Shown here in pieces: positions 31,467 to 34,539 of a DNA stretch of 34,539 nt. Below the pieces are notes generated by a model. That model ran no database searches and had not been told where the DNA came from. It saw only the letters and a list, made by a program, of their open reading frames with translations. Both the position numbers and the translations under genes were made by a program. Location of the stretch: positions 1 to 34,539 of the forward strand of contig CAVFQD010000014.1 of assembly GCA_963624605.1 (NCBI GenBank). The letters are read 5' to 3'. The number at the start of each line of letters is the position of its first letter. Within the stretch, counting starts at the first letter, position 1. Origin of the DNA: Fimenecus sp963624605. GTDB lineage: Bacteria > Bacillota > Clostridia > Oscillospirales > Acutalibacteraceae.

Positions 31467-32597
31467 TTATTTCTTTGAAAGCTCTTCAAGGCAGGAATTT
31501 ATCGCCGATAGAGCATAATCGATTTCTTCCTTTGTTGTCTCGTAGCACATACTGAGCCTTATCGCACTGTCAATGCGCTCAGGGGGCAGTCCCATAGACA
31601 CAAGCACATCGCTCCTGTGTCCCTTTGAGCAAGCCGAGCCCGCCGAAACATACACGCCCTTTGGCGAAAGGTAATTCACCGACACCTGCGACGGTATTCC
31701 CCGAAGCGAAACATTGATTATATAAGGCAACGCATTCTCGGGAGAATTGATCGTAACGCCGTCGATTTTTTCAAGACCGTTTTTGAAATAAGCGTTAAGC
31801 TCGGAAACGGTTTTAAGCCTGCCCTCAATGTCCGCAAGCTCGCCGACCGCCGCCGCAAAAGCCGAAATGTTGGGCATTGCCTGCGTGCCAGAGCAGATGT
31901 TGTTTTCCTGCCCTCCGCCGAGAACATACGGTTTTATCCGAACGCCGTTTGCTATGTACAGCGCTCCGCTTCCCTTTAAGGCGTGAACCTTGTGAGCACT
32001 CATACTCATAAGGTCAATTCCGCACCTTTCGGGCTTGACGGGCAGCTTCATATATCCCTGAACGCAATCGACATGCAAAAGTGCCGAAGACTTTTTCCTT
32101 TTGATTATCCTCTTTATCTTGTCGAAAGGCAGCACTGCTCCTATCTCGTTGTTAACCGCCATAAGGCTTACGAGCACGGTCTTTTCGTCAACGGCGTTTT
32201 GAAACGCTTCTTCCGAGATGTTACCGCTCGCATCGGGCATAATCCGCACGACCTCAAAGCCGCTCTGTTCAAGCTTATCCATACACCTCGCAACGCTCGG
32301 ATGCTCATACGCCGTGGTAACGATTTTGTTGCCCTTGCGCTTCATAAGCTCCGCCGCACCGAATATCGCCGTGTTGTTTGCCACGGTTCCGCTCGGAGTA
32401 AAAAATATCCTTGACGGGTCAACGCCTATGCTATTTGCGATAACGCCCCTCGACTGCTCGAGAAGCTGCAATGCGTCATAGCCTTTTTTGTGGAGAGACG
32501 ACGGATTTCCGAAGTCGTTTTCCATTGTTCTCAAAGCCGCTTCGCAAGCCTTTTTACAGGGCTTTGTCGTTGCGCTGTTATCAAGATAAACTTCCAA
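31467..32597 (-). CDS. Cysteine desulfurase (NifS/IscS family, NifZ-like partner of ThiI)
   Basis: A 376-residue PLP enzyme that takes sulfur from cysteine as a persulfide. The PLP Lys203 (SAHKVHALKG), the His of YEHPSV and the active-site loop Cys323 (SAGSACSKG) are visible. The short loop and the position next to thiI point to the B. subtilis NifZ-type enzyme devoted to tRNA 4-thiouridine. The usually conserved RSGTEN stretch reads CSGTQA. The start is a TTG at 32597 with GGAGGAG upstream; the nearby ATG is in another frame and stops after seven codons. It is the first gene of the operon. Confidence 0.93.
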   Translation of the reverse strand: MEVYLDNSATTKPCKKACEAALRTMENDFGNPSSLHKKGYDALQLLEQSRGVIANSIGVDPSRIFFTPSGTVANNTAIFGAAELMKRKGNKIVTTAYEHPSVARCMDKLEQSGFEVVRIMPDASGNISEEAFQNAVDEKTVLVSLMAVNNEIGAVLPFDKIKRIIKRKKSSALLHVDCVQGYMKLPVKPERCGIDLMSMSAHKVHALKGSGALYIANGVRIKPYVLGGGQENNICSGTQAMPNISAFAAAVGELADIEGRLKTVSELNAYFKNGLEKIDGVTINSPENALPYIINVSLRGIPSQVSVNYLSPKGVYVSAGSACSKGHRSDVLVSMGLPPERIDSAIRLSMCYETTKEEIDYALSAINSCLEELSKK

Positions 32598-32635
32598 AAA
32601 CCATTCTCCTCCAAATTACACTATACTGAGTTTAT

Positions 32636-32664
32636 ATTATACACCATCCGTCTATGTTTGGCAA
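32636..32664 (-). promoter_or_regulatory. Sigma-A promoter of the desulfurase-thiI-cinA-sortase operon
   Basis: Minus-strand TTGCCA (32659-32664), 17-base spacer, TATAAT (32636-32641), 39 bases upstream of the TTG start. No other good promoter is seen until galE, which supports a single long transcript. Confidence 0.7.
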
Positions 32665-32732
32665 ACAAATAAATAAAATGTTTTATGTATATTTATAAAA
32701 AATTTACAAAATATATTCGGGAGGTGAAGAAT

Positions 32733-34076
32733 TTGGAAAAGCAGGTATCTCGAAGAGGAAAAATAAGGGTAAGGCTGTATATTTCGGTGCTTATTTTGGC
32801 GTTGTTTTCGGGTCTTGTAATCAACGCTCATAAAGCGTCGGAGCTCTCCCGCAGGTTAAACGCCGATTCCGAGCGTTCGCTCGCTGCGCTTGAAGCTTGT
32901 ATGTCTTCTATCAACACAAATCTCACTAAAGGACTTTACGCAAACACAACGCCCATGTTGAGTTTAATGGCAATTTCGCTGACCAGAGACGCATCAAGCG
33001 CAAAAAATTCGCTTTCGGCTCTGCCGCTTTCGGACACACAGCTTGACAATATGCTGAAATTCCTCTCACAGGTAGGCTCGTTCGTTTCAACCCTTGACCG
33101 TAAGCTGTCGCTAGGCGAGAGCATTACGAACGAAGAACGGGAGGAGCTAAAACAGCTTATCGACATTTCGCAAAAGCTTTTATCCGAGCTTGACGGAATA
33201 ACGCAGGGCGTAGAGGACGGAAGCGTAAGCTTTGAACAGGCAGGCAATACCCTTGAAGCGAAAGCGAACGCAACAACGCTTATTGATTCCGCTTTGGGTG
33301 ATGCGGAGCAGACGCTCACGGACTATCCGACGCTTATATACGACGGTCCGTTTTCCGATCACATTTTGAACCAAAGCCCGAAAACGCTTGAAGGCAAAGC
33401 CGATATTTCAAAGGACGAGGCACAGGCGATTGCCGCCAATTTTATCGGAACGGACAAAGAAAGCCTGCGTTTTGACGGCGAAGTAAGCGGTACGGCAGAG
33501 GCGTACAATTTCTCCGTTAACTCAATAAACATCAGCGTTTGCAAAAAGGGCGGAGCGGTGCTTTATCTGCTCGGCTCGTCAAATGCGGGAGAGAGCGTTC
33601 TTACCTGCGAGCAGGCTATTGAGAGCGCACACAATTTTCTGTCCTCCAAGGGCTACAACGATATGAAGGAAAGCTATTACTCCACGCAGGACGGAATTTG
33701 CACAATAAATTTTGCCTATGAAAAGGACGGAGTAGTATATTATCCCGACCTGATAAAATTAAGTGTCAGCCTCGAAACCGGAAATGTAATATCCTTTGAC
33801 GCAAGGGGATATATTATGAACCATACCGAGCGAAGCCTGCCCGAAAATATGATTTCCGCGGACGACGCAAAAACGGCGGTATCGGATTATCTTACGGTTA
33901 TGTCAACACGCCTTGCGATTATCCCGACCGACTACAAAACCGAAAAGACGGCTTACGAGTTCCACTGCAAAACGCCCGACGAGCAGGAAGTGCTTGTTTA
34001 TATCGACGTCCTTACCGCAAAGGAGGACGATATACTGCTCTTGCTCTACTCCGACGGCGGAATTTTAACAAAATAG
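32733..34076 (+). CDS. ypeB: Germination protein YpeB
   Basis: A 447-residue spore protein. A membrane helix lies near the N terminus (about 14-30, ISVLILALFSGLVI), then a helical region and the YpeB hallmark IYDGPFSDH, then C-terminal PepSY-like repeats (KDEAQAIAANFIG, VSLETGNVISFDARGYIM). In Bacillus YpeB sits in the spore inner membrane or cortex and is needed to place and keep the cortex lytic enzyme SleB. I take the TTG at 32733 because GGGAGGTGA lies just before it; the ATG at 32685 has no ribosome site. No sleB gene is in the window. It is evidence that the organism makes endospores. Expression would be expected from a forespore sigma factor; I cannot define that promoter. Confidence 0.9.
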   Translation: MEKQVSRRGKIRVRLYISVLILALFSGLVINAHKASELSRRLNADSERSLAALEACMSSINTNLTKGLYANTTPMLSLMAISLTRDASSAKNSLSALPLSDTQLDNMLKFLSQVGSFVSTLDRKLSLGESITNEEREELKQLIDISQKLLSELDGITQGVEDGSVSFEQAGNTLEAKANATTLIDSALGDAEQTLTDYPTLIYDGPFSDHILNQSPKTLEGKADISKDEAQAIAANFIGTDKESLRFDGEVSGTAEAYNFSVNSINISVCKKGGAVLYLLGSSNAGESVLTCEQAIESAHNFLSSKGYNDMKESYYSTQDGICTINFAYEKDGVVYYPDLIKLSVSLETGNVISFDARGYIMNHTERSLPENMISADDAKTAVSDYLTVMSTRLAIIPTDYKTEKTAYEFHCKTPDEQEVLVYIDVLTAKEDDILLLLYSDGGILTK

Positions 34077-34105
34077 GCATTGAAATAAATATATAAAAAC
34101 AAAAG

Positions 34106-34124
34106 GGACACAATAAATGTGTCC
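34106..34124 (+). promoter_or_regulatory. Small hairpin just upstream of the lipoprotein gene
   Basis: GGACACA-ATAAA-TGTGTCC, a 7-bp stem with a 5-base loop, ends five bases before the ribosome site AAAGGAG. No T-run follows on the plus strand, so it is more likely an mRNA structure or protein-binding site than a terminator. Confidence 0.4.
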
Positions 34125-34143
34125 GAACAAAAGGAGAAAAGCT

Positions 34144-34455
34144 ATGAAAAAAGCAATAACAGTCTTGTGCGTAATACTTTTACTCTGTGCGCTTGCCCTT
34201 GTCGGCTGTGGAAAGAAGAAGGACGATACACTCGGAAGCACCTCGTCAAAGGCCGAAACGGGCAACCGTATGGAAAATGCGGTTTCCGAGGGCGGAAGTG
34301 TAATCGGAGACGCCGCAACGGACATAGGCGACACCGTCGGTGACGTTGTGACGGGAGCGGGCGACCTTGCCGGAGATGTTGTAACAGGCGCAGGCGACAT
34401 CGCAAACGATATAGTAACAGGCGCAGGAGATATGGTATCAAACGCAACAAGATAA
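34144..34455 (+). CDS. Small lipoprotein with 11-residue repeats
   Basis: A 103-residue protein with a type II signal peptide: basic start, hydrophobic helix and lipobox ALVGC, lipidated Cys22. A short charged spacer (KKKDDTL) follows. From residue 62 it has three 11-residue repeats, GDTVGDVVTGA, GDLAGDVVTGA and GDIANDIVTGA, plus a partial fourth. Such hendecad repeats can form amphipathic helices, as in LEA and apolipoprotein-like proteins; here the pattern has no Lys and is acidic. I know no function. The ATG at 34144 has AAAGGAG. It follows ypeB on the same strand by 67 bases, so a spore-related role is possible but unproven. Confidence 0.8.
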   Translation: MKKAITVLCVILLLCALALVGCGKKKDDTLGSTSSKAETGNRMENAVSEGGSVIGDAATDIGDTVGDVVTGAGDLAGDVVTGAGDIANDIVTGAGDMVSNATR

Positions 34456-34539
34456 CCTAAGCGCAAAAAACGGAGAGGCATCAAGGCTTTGTCAATAAAA
34501 GTGTGTAAGTTTTTTAAAAAGATATAAATTCAAGTTTAT

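Noticed and set aside
32686..32727. Forespore sigma-G promoter for ypeB
   Set aside because: TGTATA and CAAAATA boxes can be picked out, but their spacing of 15 is short and the region is so AT-rich that the match is not significant by eye.
32685..32732. ATG at 32685 as the ypeB start
   Set aside because: No ribosome site precedes it, whereas GGGAGGTGA lies six bases before the TTG at 32733.
1..34539. tRNA, rRNA or T-box elements
   Set aside because: Reading both strands I found no tRNA T-arm and cloverleaf pattern, rRNA segment or T-box sequence.

Overview
The window looks like chromosome from an endospore-forming, gut-type member of the Clostridia, probably Oscillospirales/Ruminococcaceae-like. 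This rests on gene content: a YpeB germination protein, a SpoIID-type protein, class B sortases, an XRE protein with a desulfoferrodoxin-like tail, RhaB-type fuculokinase and DUF1846. Strong AGGAGG ribosome sites and near-consensus sigma-A promoters support it, as does a cluster of short palindromic repeats of a kind I associate with gut Clostridia. The family-level assignment is inference. A run of 10 Ns at 17696-17705 shows the sequence is a scaffolded assembly, so one locus is incomplete.

Layout. Positions 1-5784, mostly minus strand: a small membrane-anchored protein, a heterodimeric ABC exporter, its TetR regulator with a palindromic operator, and an alpha/beta hydrolase. Positions 5980-8426, plus strand: a two-helix membrane protein overlapping a GtrA-like protein, then a promoter driving a Cof-type HAD phosphatase and a metallo-beta-lactamase-fold hydrolase. 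Positions 8453-9531: two XRE regulators on the minus strand. Positions 9695-14054: an L-fucose operon (aldolase, mutarotase, kinase, isomerase). It is divergent from a MATE transporter, and paired TGTGCACA sites lie in the shared intergenic region. Next comes a flavin-reductase-like protein.

Positions 16244-18270 form a visibly AT-rich accessory island of four small, unrecognised minus-strand reading frames (two with membrane or lipoprotein anchors), interrupted by the gap and divergent from a small XRE regulator. Positions 18332-20983 are a Cd/Zn-type metal-efflux operon: metallochaperone, P1B ATPase and CadC-like ArsR repressor, with a palindromic operator. Then ung and a DUF1846 gene on the plus strand, and about 740 bases with no gene but full of palindromic repeats.

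Positions 24147-32597 are one tightly packed minus-strand operon: cysteine desulfurase, thiI, cinA (C-terminal domain only), two class B sortases, a large membrane protein and probably galE. Positions 32733-34455 carry ypeB and a repeat-containing lipoprotein on the plus strand.

The most unusual object is the 717-residue protein at 25202-27355. I read it as a degenerate, apparently inactive full-length CinA on the cytoplasmic side, joined through one membrane helix and a Thr/Pro/Glu-rich linker to an extracellular SpoIID/LytB glycan-cleaving domain that keeps its putative catalytic Glu. It sits in the same operon as a genuine CinA amidase and two sortases with a shared, unexplained C-terminal tail. 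This suggests a wall-remodelling module with a cytoplasmic nucleotide-sensing domain; that interpretation is hypothesis.
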